Source of the DNA: Phycisphaerales bacterium
GTDB lineage: Bacteria; Planctomycetota; Phycisphaerae; Phycisphaerales; SM1A02
DNA: 64,000 nt
Reading direction: 5' to 3'
NCBI GenBank assembly: GCA_009691725.1
Contig: SIAP01000006.1
Coordinates: 31,350-95,349, forward strand
Part shown: positions 44,173 to 53,032 of the stretch, one piece after another
Position numbering within the stretch: position 1 is the stretch's first letter
How the letters are laid out: every line of letters begins with the position of its first letter
Program-made: the position numbers and the translations under genes
The notes under the pieces: model-generated
Databases searched by the model: none
What the model was told of the DNA's origin: nothing
Seen by the model: the letters and a program-made list of their open reading frames with translations, nothing else

Positions 44173-45786
44173 TCAGCGGATGAATCGCACGCGGCTGAAG
44201 TCCGGGATGAACGCTCGTCCACCCGTGTCGAGCGACATCGGCGCAGGAAAGTAGACAGACCACGCCTTGCCGATCATGAGTTCGCGCGGAACAACGAAGG
44301 GATTGTCACGACCCAACTCGCGCGCCACCAACTGATGCGGTCGCCCCCATAAACGGGAATCTTTGCTCGCGCCACTGTTGTCGCCGAAGGCGACATACTC
44401 GCCATCTTCAACACGCGAGAGTCGCATGGGATCCATGGCGAATGCGAGTCCAGAGATCGCTGGACCATTGGTGAGAAACTGATTGTTGGCGCTCAAGAAG
44501 TCTGGTCGGTAGTAGAGGTCTCGCTTGACTTCGACATGGCGCAGCGCAAACGGACTGCCCTCAAATTTCCAGTGCACTGCCGTTGGCGTCGGTCGTTGCG
44601 CAGCTGGATTCGCCAGGACCTGTTCAAGCGTTCTGCCAAAGTGTGATGCCAGCAATCGCTTCACCGGTCCCCCGAGGTCGTACTGAAGACTCGCGACGCG
44701 CACTCCGTTGACGAATACGGACATCTCCTGATCGACATGCCACATCTCGAGCAAAAATGGTTCATCGGTGGGAACTTCACATGGGAAGATCGCCTGCGCA
44801 ACGGACTCCTGTGACTCGGCGTAAACAATCGACAGCGAAACGGTTCCGCTGTCGAAGTCGAACCGGTAGCGCAATCCGCGAGCCATTATGTCGAGTGTTG
44901 AATGAAAGGTCGTGGCTTCAGTGGCGTCGACGGCGGCAGAGATGCTGATGTCGGCTGTTGGGAAGTATGCAACCTCGTGTCGGTAAATGTTGTATGCATT
45001 CCAGTCGTCAATGGGAATAATCTCGTTGGACCATGTCAGGCTCGCTGGAGAATTCTTCTCCCACTCCCATGTGCGATCGCCACGAACCTTCCATCCATCA
45101 GAGGGAATCCAAGGCGCTCCAGCCCACGGATGTCGCATCGCCACTTCGAGCCGCGCGACATCGACAGGTTGAAAGTCGCTGTCGTACACCAGCTGCCACA
45201 CAGCGCGCTGGATGGACTCGGGCTTCCGTTCGATCCGCAGATCATCAGCGATGGCATCGAGCGGACCAGTGAAGACATCACCATCAGCGACGAGCAATGT
45301 TTCGTTTGGCATACCGACCAATCGCTTGATGAAGTAGACAGCATCACCCACGGGATCGGGCGGGTTCTTGAACACCGCAACATCCCAGCGCTGCGGCGCA
45401 GTGAATGGTTCGAGGTACTTGAGCACGAGCACGCGATCCCCCATGCGACTCTCGCCTGCGAGCACATCATTGTGGGTCGTCAGCAGCCGATCTCGTCGGC
45501 TAATCATCGGATCGAAAACAGGGCGTTCTCCCTTCATTTTCTGCGTCGCCGCCATGAGCAAATCACCGCTATCCGATGCGTACTCGTACCCCGTGGCTGG
45601 ACTTCGCAGTCGCACATGAGCACCCATCAGCGTGGGCGCCATCGATCCTGTTGGAATCACAAATCCTTCGAGGACGAACCCTCGAAAAGCCATCGCAAAG
45701 ACGAATGCCACGATGAGCGACTGCAATGTCGCGATGATTCCACTGGAAGGCTGGTGCGCGGAATCATGCGCCCGCGTGTCGTTCAT
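44173..45786 (-). CDS. lepB: Signal peptidase I with large internal insert
   Basis: 537 residues, versus roughly 180-330 in most bacteria. The single N-terminal helix (LIVAFVFAMAFRGFVLEGF) is followed by the catalytic Ser in IPTGSMAPTL. The catalytic Lys is in YFIKRLVGMP, with GDRVLV and, near the end, VAFGDNSGASKDSRLWG. Between these boxes lies an insert of about 250 residues with a jelly-roll-like pattern (LRYRFDFDSGTVSLSIVY, VDQEMSVFVNGVRVASLQYD), similar to concanavalin-like domains. It cleaves signal peptides on the outer face of the membrane. It sits 12 bases after ricT. Confidence 0.93.
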   Translation of the reverse strand: MNDTRAHDSAHQPSSGIIATLQSLIVAFVFAMAFRGFVLEGFVIPTGSMAPTLMGAHVRLRSPATGYEYASDSGDLLMAATQKMKGERPVFDPMISRRDRLLTTHNDVLAGESRMGDRVLVLKYLEPFTAPQRWDVAVFKNPPDPVGDAVYFIKRLVGMPNETLLVADGDVFTGPLDAIADDLRIERKPESIQRAVWQLVYDSDFQPVDVARLEVAMRHPWAGAPWIPSDGWKVRGDRTWEWEKNSPASLTWSNEIIPIDDWNAYNIYRHEVAYFPTADISISAAVDATEATTFHSTLDIMARGLRYRFDFDSGTVSLSIVYAESQESVAQAIFPCEVPTDEPFLLEMWHVDQEMSVFVNGVRVASLQYDLGGPVKRLLASHFGRTLEQVLANPAAQRPTPTAVHWKFEGSPFALRHVEVKRDLYYRPDFLSANNQFLTNGPAISGLAFAMDPMRLSRVEDGEYVAFGDNSGASKDSRLWGRPHQLVARELGRDNPFVVPRELMIGKAWSVYFPAPMSLDTGGRAFIPDFSRVRFIR

Positions 45787-45798
45787 AGTGGTCGCATC

Positions 45799-46809
45799 CT
45801 ACTGTGCTGGTTTGCCCGCATCGGGTCCAGCATCGGGTCCAGCATCGGGCTTTGGAACGACGCGGACATCTTCGACGGGATACGCGAACTCGTGACCGTT
45901 GGACTCCAGTCGAACGAGTGCGAGTTGCACCAGGATGCGCGACTCAAGCACGACGCCGAAGCCGTCTGGGGTTTCCACACGCGCCTTCACCTTGGGCATC
46001 CGTTTGGCAAGCGTCTCGTAGGTCTCATCTTCGTATCGCAAGCAACACATCAATCGTCCGCAGCGCCCGCTGATCTTCATTGGGTCCAAGGTTGCCTTCT
46101 GCAGCTTCGCACTCTTCATCGACACTGGCTTGAGCACCTTGAGGAAGTTCTTGCAACAACAGTGCTGCCCGCACTTTTCATAGTCGGCCACGAGTCGCGC
46201 CTCATCGCGCGCGCCCACTTGCCGCAACTCGATGCGCGTGGAGAACCGCGCCGCGAGTGTCTTGAGCAGTTCTCGAAAGTCAATTCGCTCTTCACTGAGA
46301 TAGAAAATAGTCAGCGATTCACCGCCAAAGAGTGGCTCGACGGCGATGAACTTCAACGGCAATCCACTCGCGGTGAGGACCTCCTTCACCGATGGCGCGA
46401 GCGCGGCCGCCTGCGACTGTGTGGCGTTCCACTGGGCGACATCCTCGGCCGTGGCGATCCGCACGATGTGACCATCGTTGTGAAATGGATAGTCGCGACC
46501 ACCCGAGTTCTCGATGTATTCCAAGACCTCCTGCCTCGAGACGCTCTTGGAGCAGCCCGAATTCGAGCAGACGGTGGTCAGCATCTCGACCATCTCTGTG
46601 CCGCGATGTGTTCGCGCGATGAGTTTCGATCCACAGCCCGGCTTCGCGCCGCCTTCGTAGGGATACTCAGCGATCCACTTCATGCGTCCACCCCGAACAA
46701 CGATGGAAGTGGGGGGCTTCAGTTTCGCGTACGCCTCCGCATCCGTTTCGAGCGTGCGATACTTCGAATCACTGTCCCGTTCAAAGATTGGAAGAGGTTG
46801 GATCGACAT
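45799..46809 (-). CDS. ricT: RicT/PSP1-domain protein
   Basis: 336 residues. The PSP1 C-terminal domain has the Cys cluster GQHCCCKNFLK ... GRCGRLMCCLRYE, which binds Fe-S clusters in RicT (YaaT) of Bacillus, and two further Cys near the N-terminal part (CSNSGCSK). RicT acts with RicA and RicF in RNA processing through RNase Y; here RNase Y is not in view. The tail PDAGPDAGPDAG comes from a 12-bp DNA repeat near 45824-45850. Start overlaps the der stop by one base (TGATG). Confidence 0.9.
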   Translation of the reverse strand: MSIQPLPIFERDSDSKYRTLETDAEAYAKLKPPTSIVVRGGRMKWIAEYPYEGGAKPGCGSKLIARTHRGTEMVEMLTTVCSNSGCSKSVSRQEVLEYIENSGGRDYPFHNDGHIVRIATAEDVAQWNATQSQAAALAPSVKEVLTASGLPLKFIAVEPLFGGESLTIFYLSEERIDFRELLKTLAARFSTRIELRQVGARDEARLVADYEKCGQHCCCKNFLKVLKPVSMKSAKLQKATLDPMKISGRCGRLMCCLRYEDETYETLAKRMPKVKARVETPDGFGVVLESRILVQLALVRLESNGHEFAYPVEDVRVVPKPDAGPDAGPDAGKPAQ

Positions 46810-48236
46810 CAGGAGTTTTTGCCAGCCGGGCGACGACGGTGCGCATCATCTGGATCGCGCCGCCGCGCACTGAAGATCAACTTGATGGGCACCTCCGAAT
46901 AGGGCACCTCTTCGCGCAGTCGATTCAGAAGATAACGCTCGTACGCCCCCTCAAACATCGCTGGTTTGTTGACCACCATGGCGATCGTCGGCGGATTCGT
47001 TTCGATCTGCGAGATGTAGTAGATCTTAGCGAGCGTTCCCAACTTTGACGATGGACCGCGCTCAGTGAGAATGCGCTGCACGAGTGCATTCAGTTTTCCG
47101 GTCGTCTCTCGATGGCTCGCCTGCGTATGCAGGTTGAACGCCATCGCCACAGCGTCTGCGGTGCGGTCTGCATTCTTCGCGCTGATGAACACAATCGGCG
47201 CAAAGTTGAGCATCGGCAATTCTTGAGTCAGGTAGTTCAGATAGTCCGATGTCGCTTGCTTCGCACTGACCAGATCCCACTTGTTGACGACGATGACCGT
47301 TGGCTTGAAGGCTTCAACCAACTCTCCGGCGAGTTGCTTTTCGACCTGCGAAACAGGCTCGGTCGCATCGAGCAGGAGCATCGCCACATCTGCGCGTCGG
47401 ATCGCAACCTGTGTGCGATTGTGCGAGTAGTACTCAACATCATCAGCCCATGACTTGCGCTTGCGAATACCGGCGGTGTCGATGGCGATAAATGTGCGAC
47501 CATCCGATTCGAATCGAACATCCACGGAGTCGCGCGTCGTTCCCGCGATCTCACTGACGATGACGCGTGGAGCGCCGGCGAGCGCGTTGACCAGACTGCT
47601 CTTGCCAGCGTTGCGTCGTCCAACGATTGCGACTTTCATCTCGGGAGAGGCTTGCTCCTCTTGCGGTCGCGACTCCAGTCGTGTCCACAGCGTCTCGAGC
47701 AATCGTCGCATGCCGTTGCCGGAGGTGGTTGAAACGCCGATCGTGTCACCGAATCCAAGCGCAGATGCTTCGAGTGCGTGCACTTCCCACGAGGCACTAT
47801 CCACTTTGTTGGCGACTTGGATGATTCGATCGGTGTTGCCACCTCGGCGCAGCAGGTGTGCGATCCGTTCATCGAGCGAGGTGATTCCTGTTTGTGCGTC
47901 GATCGTGAAGAGCACCAGCGTTGCTCCTTCGATGGCAGCGAGAATCTGCTTCTCGATGTCTGGTGCGAGCGACGCGAGGTCTTCACCAGCATCGTCGAAG
48001 CGTTTGCCTTCGGCGGCATAAATCCCAAAGCCACCTGTGTCGCAGAGTTCTGCGACGCGCGGCAGAGCTTCATCGTTGGACTCACTTGGCGGATTGATGG
48101 TGATGACTGTCGAGATGCGGTCACGTGTGACGCCAGGCGTTGGATCAACGATCGAGATGCGCTCCCCCGCAATGCGGTTGAAGAGGCTTGATTTGCCCAC
48201 ATTTGGGCGACCGACGATGGTGATGACTGGCAGCAT
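46809..48236 (-). CDS. der: Ribosome-assembly GTPase Der (EngA)
   Basis: 475 residues with two G domains and a KH-like C-terminus. G1 motifs are GRPNVGKSSLFNRIAG and GRRNAGKSSLVNALAG. G3 motifs are CDTGGFG and IDTAGIRKR; G4 motifs are VANKVD and VVNKWD. Der promotes 50S subunit maturation. First gene of a four-gene reverse operon with ricT, lepB and eamA. Confidence 0.96.
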   Translation of the reverse strand: MLPVITIVGRPNVGKSSLFNRIAGERISIVDPTPGVTRDRISTVITINPPSESNDEALPRVAELCDTGGFGIYAAEGKRFDDAGEDLASLAPDIEKQILAAIEGATLVLFTIDAQTGITSLDERIAHLLRRGGNTDRIIQVANKVDSASWEVHALEASALGFGDTIGVSTTSGNGMRRLLETLWTRLESRPQEEQASPEMKVAIVGRRNAGKSSLVNALAGAPRVIVSEIAGTTRDSVDVRFESDGRTFIAIDTAGIRKRKSWADDVEYYSHNRTQVAIRRADVAMLLLDATEPVSQVEKQLAGELVEAFKPTVIVVNKWDLVSAKQATSDYLNYLTQELPMLNFAPIVFISAKNADRTADAVAMAFNLHTQASHRETTGKLNALVQRILTERGPSSKLGTLAKIYYISQIETNPPTIAMVVNKPAMFEGAYERYLLNRLREEVPYSEVPIKLIFSARRRDPDDAHRRRPAGKNS

Positions 48237-48383
48237 GGCTCACCGCAGGATAGTCGGGCACGAGCGTGTGGCAGAGTCAGTGTTTCGGCGACCTTCGTCG
48301 GCGCTCGCTCGCCTGCGGAACTCACCCGAGCGGACTTGAACTGCTCCACGAGCAAGTGTTGGTTGCGACTGGAGTGGCGTGTG

Positions 48384-48971
48384 TCACGCTCGAACGCGCA
48401 TCACGAAACCATATTTTTTACAGAGCGGTTGCTGTTCGCGGCGCATGAGCGCGATGGCGCGTTTCACGCCCGTGGGTGATCGACGCTCGTAGTGCAAGAG
48501 AGTCAGCCAGTACGCCTCGAAGATGGTGGCTTCCAGCCACGGCACTTCGCGCGAGAATCCACTCACGCACAGCGCGCGCGTGCGCTTCATGAAGCGATTG
48601 AGTCGCGCTGGCGGGATCTTCATGAATCGGCATCCCGAGAAATGCAGGATGCGTCCGCGGCACTTGCCTGCGAGGAGTGTTTCGAGATCGTCGAGCATGA
48701 TTCGTTCGGTCGGCACACGCATGTCGCCGGGCAGCAACTCTCCCGGGCGTGAGTGAATCGCCATCCACAGCACATCGAAGTTGCGGTATCGCACTTGGAA
48801 CCACCGCCGCAAGTAAAACTCAATCTCCGCGCGCGTGACAACATCGCGCAAGACGTATGGAATGCGCGCGTCACTACTCTGCAGTAGATCGAGCACCGGT
48901 CGCATGGACATGGGTCGGACGAGTCCAAACCAATCCGCTTCAAGGCAGAACACGCCAGGGATCTTTGGCAT
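48384..48971 (-). CDS. Conserved hypothetical protein (DUF6642-like)
   Basis: 195 residues. VFCLEADWFGLVRPMSMRPV, YVLRDVVTRAEIEFYLRRW, LWMAIHSRPGELL and LDDLETLLAGKCRGRILHFS followed by CVSGFSREVPWLEATIFEAY match a small cytosolic family I recall as DUF6642. IHS and FSGC near a possible Cys/His pair resemble caspase-like CHAT proteins, but I cannot show catalysis. Lies four bases after gpmI on the same strand, so it is probably co-transcribed. Confidence 0.65.
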   Translation of the reverse strand: MPKIPGVFCLEADWFGLVRPMSMRPVLDLLQSSDARIPYVLRDVVTRAEIEFYLRRWFQVRYRNFDVLWMAIHSRPGELLPGDMRVPTERIMLDDLETLLAGKCRGRILHFSGCRFMKIPPARLNRFMKRTRALCVSGFSREVPWLEATIFEAYWLTLLHYERRSPTGVKRAIALMRREQQPLCKKYGFVMRVRA

Positions 48972-48975
48972 GGAA

Positions 48976-50586
48976 TTATTCTAGAAGCGATCGTCCAGTC
49001 ATCGCCACAGGCGCATCGAGCCCAATCATGTCGAGCATCGTCGGAGCGATGTCCGCAAGTCGTCCGCCTTCGCGCAGCTGCCTCCCGACAAAGGCGGCGC
49101 CAACGACGATGAGCGGAACGGGGTAATTCGTGTGCGCCGTGTGCGGTGCGCCGGTGATCGGGTCCTTCATCTGCTCGACATTGCCGTGATCCGCCGTGAT
49201 GATGAGCGATCCTCCACGAGCCAATGCAGCATCGACAATTCGTCCGACGCACGCATCCACAACTTCGACAGACTGGATCGCAGCATCGAGATTTCCAGTG
49301 TGCCCAACCATGTCGCAGTTGGCGAAGTTGACGATGATGACCTCCTCGCAGTCGCGACTGTTAATGCGGGCGAGGACTGCATCGGTGACAGCGGCCGCAC
49401 TCATCTGTGGCTTTTCGTCGTATGTCGCAACCTCGCGCGGGCTCGGCACAATGGTGCGACGCTCTCCAGCGAAGGGTTCTTCGCGGTAGTCGTTGAAGAA
49501 GAAGGTGACATGCGGGAACTTCTCTGTTTCGGCGCAGCGAAGCTGGCGAAGCGAATGATCTGCCAGCCACGATCCAAGAATGTCTGGCATCTTGTCGGGG
49601 CGAGCGAAGACCACATGCACCGGAAGTCCGCGTTCATAGTCAGCCATCGTGCAGAAGTGAAGATCTCGCACGATCTCGCCGCGATCAAAGCCGCCGCCTG
49701 GAAGGGCGCGAAAGGAATCCTCTGGCAGAACAAATGTTTTGATGATCTCGCGCGGTCGGTCGCCTCGGAAGTTAAAGAAGATCACACTGTCTCCATCGCG
49801 CACGCGACCATCGACGCCCTCGATGCGCGTGGGCGGGACAAACTCGTCGCTGATTTGAGTGCTCGATGGTGGCGATGCATAGTGCGCGGTGATGACGCTC
49901 GCTGCGCACCCCGCCGTCGCTGTCGATCGACCCGTCATGCACTCCCATGCGAGCGCCACGCGATCCCATCGATGATCTCTGTCCATGGCGTAGAAGCGTC
50001 CAATCACGGTTGCGATGCGTCCGCCGAACCGTTCGAGTGCCTGTCCGAGTGTTGCGAGGTACCCCAGCGCAGACCGCGGTGGACAATCCCGCCCGTCTGT
50101 GAAGACATGAACGAACAGCCGATCTGCTGGGAAATCGCAGACGCGCGCCAGCTGCAGCAGGGCGATCAGATGCGAGAGATCGCTATGCACTTGCCCGTCG
50201 CTGACGAGTCCCATCAAGTGCACGCTCGTGCCGCTCTCCTTCGCACGACGAAAAGCCTCGTGCAGCGTTGGGTTGGTCGCGAATCTGCCATCGCGAATCG
50301 CTCGGGAGATTCGCATGAGTTCCTGATCCACAATCCGTCCGGCACCGATGTTCTGGTGACCCACCTCGGAGTTTCCCATCACGGGGCCATCTGGGCCGAC
50401 GGGAAGCCCAACATCCTCGCCGCTGGTCTTGATGAGGACCGTCGGGTAGGCGGATGAAAGCCGCTGGTCGATGGGTGTGCTCGCCAACTTCAGCGCATTG
50501 AAGGCATCATGCGATCGATGCGGATTTTGCCCCCATCCATCACGAACGATGAGCACGCACGGGGTGTTGGCAGGTCGCGAATTCAC
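48976..50586 (-). CDS. gpmI: 2,3-bisphosphoglycerate-independent phosphoglycerate mutase
   Basis: Glycolytic enzyme that interconverts 3- and 2-phosphoglycerate with two Mn ions. 536 residues from GTG 50586. The first metal site is LIVRDGWGQN and the phosphoserine nucleophile is in VMGNSEVGHQNIGAGR. Others are HVFTDGRDCPP, FYAMDRDHRWDR, NFRGDRPRE, NFANCDMVGHTGN and ITADHGNVEQM. LIVRDG in place of LILDG is a small deviation. Divergent from yggS with a 60-base gap. Confidence 0.96.
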   Translation of the reverse strand: MNSRPANTPCVLIVRDGWGQNPHRSHDAFNALKLASTPIDQRLSSAYPTVLIKTSGEDVGLPVGPDGPVMGNSEVGHQNIGAGRIVDQELMRISRAIRDGRFATNPTLHEAFRRAKESGTSVHLMGLVSDGQVHSDLSHLIALLQLARVCDFPADRLFVHVFTDGRDCPPRSALGYLATLGQALERFGGRIATVIGRFYAMDRDHRWDRVALAWECMTGRSTATAGCAASVITAHYASPPSSTQISDEFVPPTRIEGVDGRVRDGDSVIFFNFRGDRPREIIKTFVLPEDSFRALPGGGFDRGEIVRDLHFCTMADYERGLPVHVVFARPDKMPDILGSWLADHSLRQLRCAETEKFPHVTFFFNDYREEPFAGERRTIVPSPREVATYDEKPQMSAAAVTDAVLARINSRDCEEVIIVNFANCDMVGHTGNLDAAIQSVEVVDACVGRIVDAALARGGSLIITADHGNVEQMKDPITGAPHTAHTNYPVPLIVVGAAFVGRQLREGGRLADIAPTMLDMIGLDAPVAMTGRSLLE

Positions 50587-50646
50587 GAGTGCGAAGAGTA
50601 GGCGATCGCGCTTTTCGATAGCCTTGTGCGCAAGGAGAACTTGGCA

Positions 50647-51438
50647 ATGCAGGAAGCAGTGGCCTCGGTGGAACCAATGGACTTGACCTTACGAGAACGG
50701 TACGACGCGATTCGCCAGCGCATCGCAACGGCGGCGATTCGAGCGGGACGCAAGCCAGAACACATCATGCTGGTGGTGGTGACGAAGTCTGCAACGCCCG
50801 AGCAAATCCGCGAACTCATCTCATATGGACATCAGGACTTCGGCGAGAGTCGTGTGCAGCAACTGATCCAGCGGGCGGCGCAGATTGATGAGTATCTGAT
50901 TCGACTGCGCGAACTGCGCGGGAGTGCCACCGAGATCCGCTGGCACATGATTGGCTCGATTCAGCGCAACAAGGTGCGAAAGGCAGTCGAGTTGAGTCGG
51001 CTGATTCATTCGGTGGACAGCCTGCGACTTGCAGAGGAGATTCACATTCAGTCTGCGCGACGGGAGCAGCCGATCGATGTTCTGCTTGAGGTGAATGTTG
51101 CTGGCGAGGCGTCAAAGCACGGCATCACCGGCGCTGCGGTGCGACATGTCGTGGCGCAGTTGGACACGATGGTAAATCTGCGAGTGCGTGGTCTGATGTG
51201 CATGGCGCCGCTGGTCGGTGGCGCCGCGGTGGCGAGTCAGACATTCGAGCGCGCTGCGGAATTGTTTCGAGAACTTCGACAGAGCGGCGTCGGCGGGAGT
51301 TGTTTCGATCTCTTGTCGATGGGAATGTCTGGTGATTTCGAGCAGGCCATTGCGGCGGGAGCAAACATCGTGCGCGTCGGAAGCGCGATCATCGGTGCGA
51401 GTGACATCGATGCCTCGCCAGAGTCGGGTTTGCCATGA
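50647..51438 (+). CDS. yggS: YggS-family PLP homeostasis protein
   Basis: 263 residues from ATG 50647, which has a strong AAGGAG nine bases upstream; a GTG at 50626 would place that site inside the gene. PLP Lys is in LVVVTKSATPEQI, then DFGESRVQQL, WHMIGSIQRNKVRK, HSVDSLRLA, EVNVAGEASKHG, RGLMCMAP and LSMGMSGDFEQAI. The protein buffers and delivers PLP. Stop overlaps the tmk start (ATGA). Confidence 0.95.
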   Translation: MQEAVASVEPMDLTLRERYDAIRQRIATAAIRAGRKPEHIMLVVVTKSATPEQIRELISYGHQDFGESRVQQLIQRAAQIDEYLIRLRELRGSATEIRWHMIGSIQRNKVRKAVELSRLIHSVDSLRLAEEIHIQSARREQPIDVLLEVNVAGEASKHGITGAAVRHVVAQLDTMVNLRVRGLMCMAPLVGGAAVASQTFERAAELFRELRQSGVGGSCFDLLSMGMSGDFEQAIAAGANIVRVGSAIIGASDIDASPESGLP

Positions 51439-52094
51439 CTCTGCCAGCGTTGCAGAAGACATGGGCGTCTTTGCTTCCTGGGAAGTTTGTGGTCTTTGAT
51501 GGACCCGATGGCAGCGGCAAGAGCACGCAGCTTCGTGCGCTGCTGAAGGTCGCCCGTGATGCCGGGGTGGAAACGGTCGAGGTGCGCGAGCCGGGCGGCA
51601 CATCGATCGGCGAAAAGATCCGCGAGGTGTTGCTCGATCCAGCCAATAGCGAGATGGTGACGCGCTGCGAAATGCTCCTCTATATGGCGAGTCGTGCGCA
51701 GCTGGTCGAGGAGCGCATCGTCCCAGCGCTTGAGCGCGGCGCGTTCGTGCTTGCGGACAGATTTATCTCGTCGACGCTTGCATATCAAGGGAGCGCCGGT
51801 GGAGTGGCGGTTGCGGACATCATGGCTGTTGGCGATATCGCCATTGGCGGAAGGTGGCCGGACCTTGTGGTTGTGTTCGATGTCGATTGGAGGACCGCGC
51901 AGTCGAGAATCATGCGCACACTCGATCGCATGGAGCAGAAGGATGCGGCCTACCACCAACGCGTGCGTGATGGGTATCTCCAGCAAGCGCGCGCGCAGCC
52001 GAGCAAGTACCTCGTGATTGATTCGACAGTTGACCCCGATGCAGTCTTTGGAGCGCTGAGTTCTGGGATGCGGGAGCGATTGTCCGGCAAGTGA
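51435..52094 (+). CDS. tmk: Thymidylate kinase
   Basis: Phosphorylates dTMP to dTDP. 219 residues with P-loop FDGPDGSGKSTQ, the REPGGTSIGEKIR loop, the DRF motif LADRFISSTLAYQG, and a lid region RTLDRMEQKD. Catalytic residues of both substrate sites are present. ATGA overlap with yggS; convergent with gmk. Confidence 0.96.
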   Translation: MTLPALQKTWASLLPGKFVVFDGPDGSGKSTQLRALLKVARDAGVETVEVREPGGTSIGEKIREVLLDPANSEMVTRCEMLLYMASRAQLVEERIVPALERGAFVLADRFISSTLAYQGSAGGVAVADIMAVGDIAIGGRWPDLVVVFDVDWRTAQSRIMRTLDRMEQKDAAYHQRVRDGYLQQARAQPSKYLVIDSTVDPDAVFGALSSGMRERLSGK

Positions 52095-52157
52095 CTTCGC
52101 TCAGCGCGCGGCCCTACCCCCGTCCCCGCCGGGGTTGCGGGCAAAACAAACCCTCTA

Positions 52158-52176
52158 GCGGGCGGGATCTGCCCGC
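52158..52176. terminator. GC-rich hairpin between convergent tmk and gmk
   Basis: GCGGGC at 52158-52163 pairs with GCCCGC at 52171-52176 around a 7-base loop. There is no T-run on either strand, so it could be a Rho-assisted bidirectional end or an mRNA-stabilising hairpin. Another weak pair (ACCCC ... GGGGT) lies just before it. Confidence 0.35.
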
Positions 52177-52210
52177 ACACGGGGCGTACGCACACGGGGG
52201 TTCACGGTGG

Positions 52211-52816
52211 TCATTCAACCGCGCTTGGCACCACCACGCCCATTCGTCTCGCGACGAGCCGGCCAATCGCATCCGTCGCGCTGGCGAGGTCATCGTTGAC
52301 GACAAAGTCGTCGTAGGTCTCGCTGGCGCGAGCGCGCGCGATCTCTCGCGTGCTCTCCGCAAATCTGTGCTGGATCGTCGGCTCATCTTCGCGTCCGCGC
52401 TGGCGCAGTCGATGCAACAACGCATCTTCGGAAGGCGGCAACACAAACACGCCGTACATATCAGGGCAACGCGCGTGGACGAGTTCTGCTCCCTGCACGT
52501 CAATGTCGAGAATGGCGAGTCGTCCCGCCGCGAGAGCCTGCTCGATCGGCTTGCGCGGCGATCCATACCACGACCGCCCGAATACCTGCGCATACTCGAG
52601 GAAACTCTCATCATCGACCAACTTCTGAAACGCAGGCTCGCTGATAAAGCAGTAGTCGCGACCATCGATCTCGCCTGGTCCCGCCTGTCGCGTTGTCGCT
52701 GAAACGCTGAAGACTCCGTCAAATCTGCGAATCAGTTCATGCACGATCGAAGTCTTGCCTACGCCAGAGGGTCCACTGAGAACCAACAGCAATCCCTTTG
52801 ATACTTCGCGTGCCAT
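52211..52816 (-). CDS. gmk: Guanylate kinase
   Basis: Converts GMP to GDP. 201 residues from ATG 52816; ATG 52819 is equally possible, and the open frame to 53332 is antisense to the HTH-TPR gene. P-loop LSGPSGVGKTSIV, SATTRQAGPGEIDGRDYCFI, LEYAQVFGRSWYGSPR, ILDIDVQGAELV and FVLPPSEDALLHRLRQR match the family. The upstream 216 bases are a shared divergent promoter region. Confidence 0.96.
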   Translation of the reverse strand: MAREVSKGLLLVLSGPSGVGKTSIVHELIRRFDGVFSVSATTRQAGPGEIDGRDYCFISEPAFQKLVDDESFLEYAQVFGRSWYGSPRKPIEQALAAGRLAILDIDVQGAELVHARCPDMYGVFVLPPSEDALLHRLRQRGREDEPTIQHRFAESTREIARARASETYDDFVVNDDLASATDAIGRLVARRMGVVVPSAVE

Positions 52817-53032
52817 CATCGGAGTGTAAAGGGGTCGATGCTGCGGGTTGGAATCGCCCGCACGAGGTCGAAATATGCCCGCACGCATGGTCGGAAGGTT
52901 GCCGCACTGAGGCGCGCCATCGATCCCCGAAAAAAATTCTGTATTCGCTGTAAGTAATTCATCACTCGTCGCCTCTTCCTTCTGCATCGGCAGCGGTTTC
53001 GGACCCGGAGTCCGCGAGAAAGTGGGTATTCC

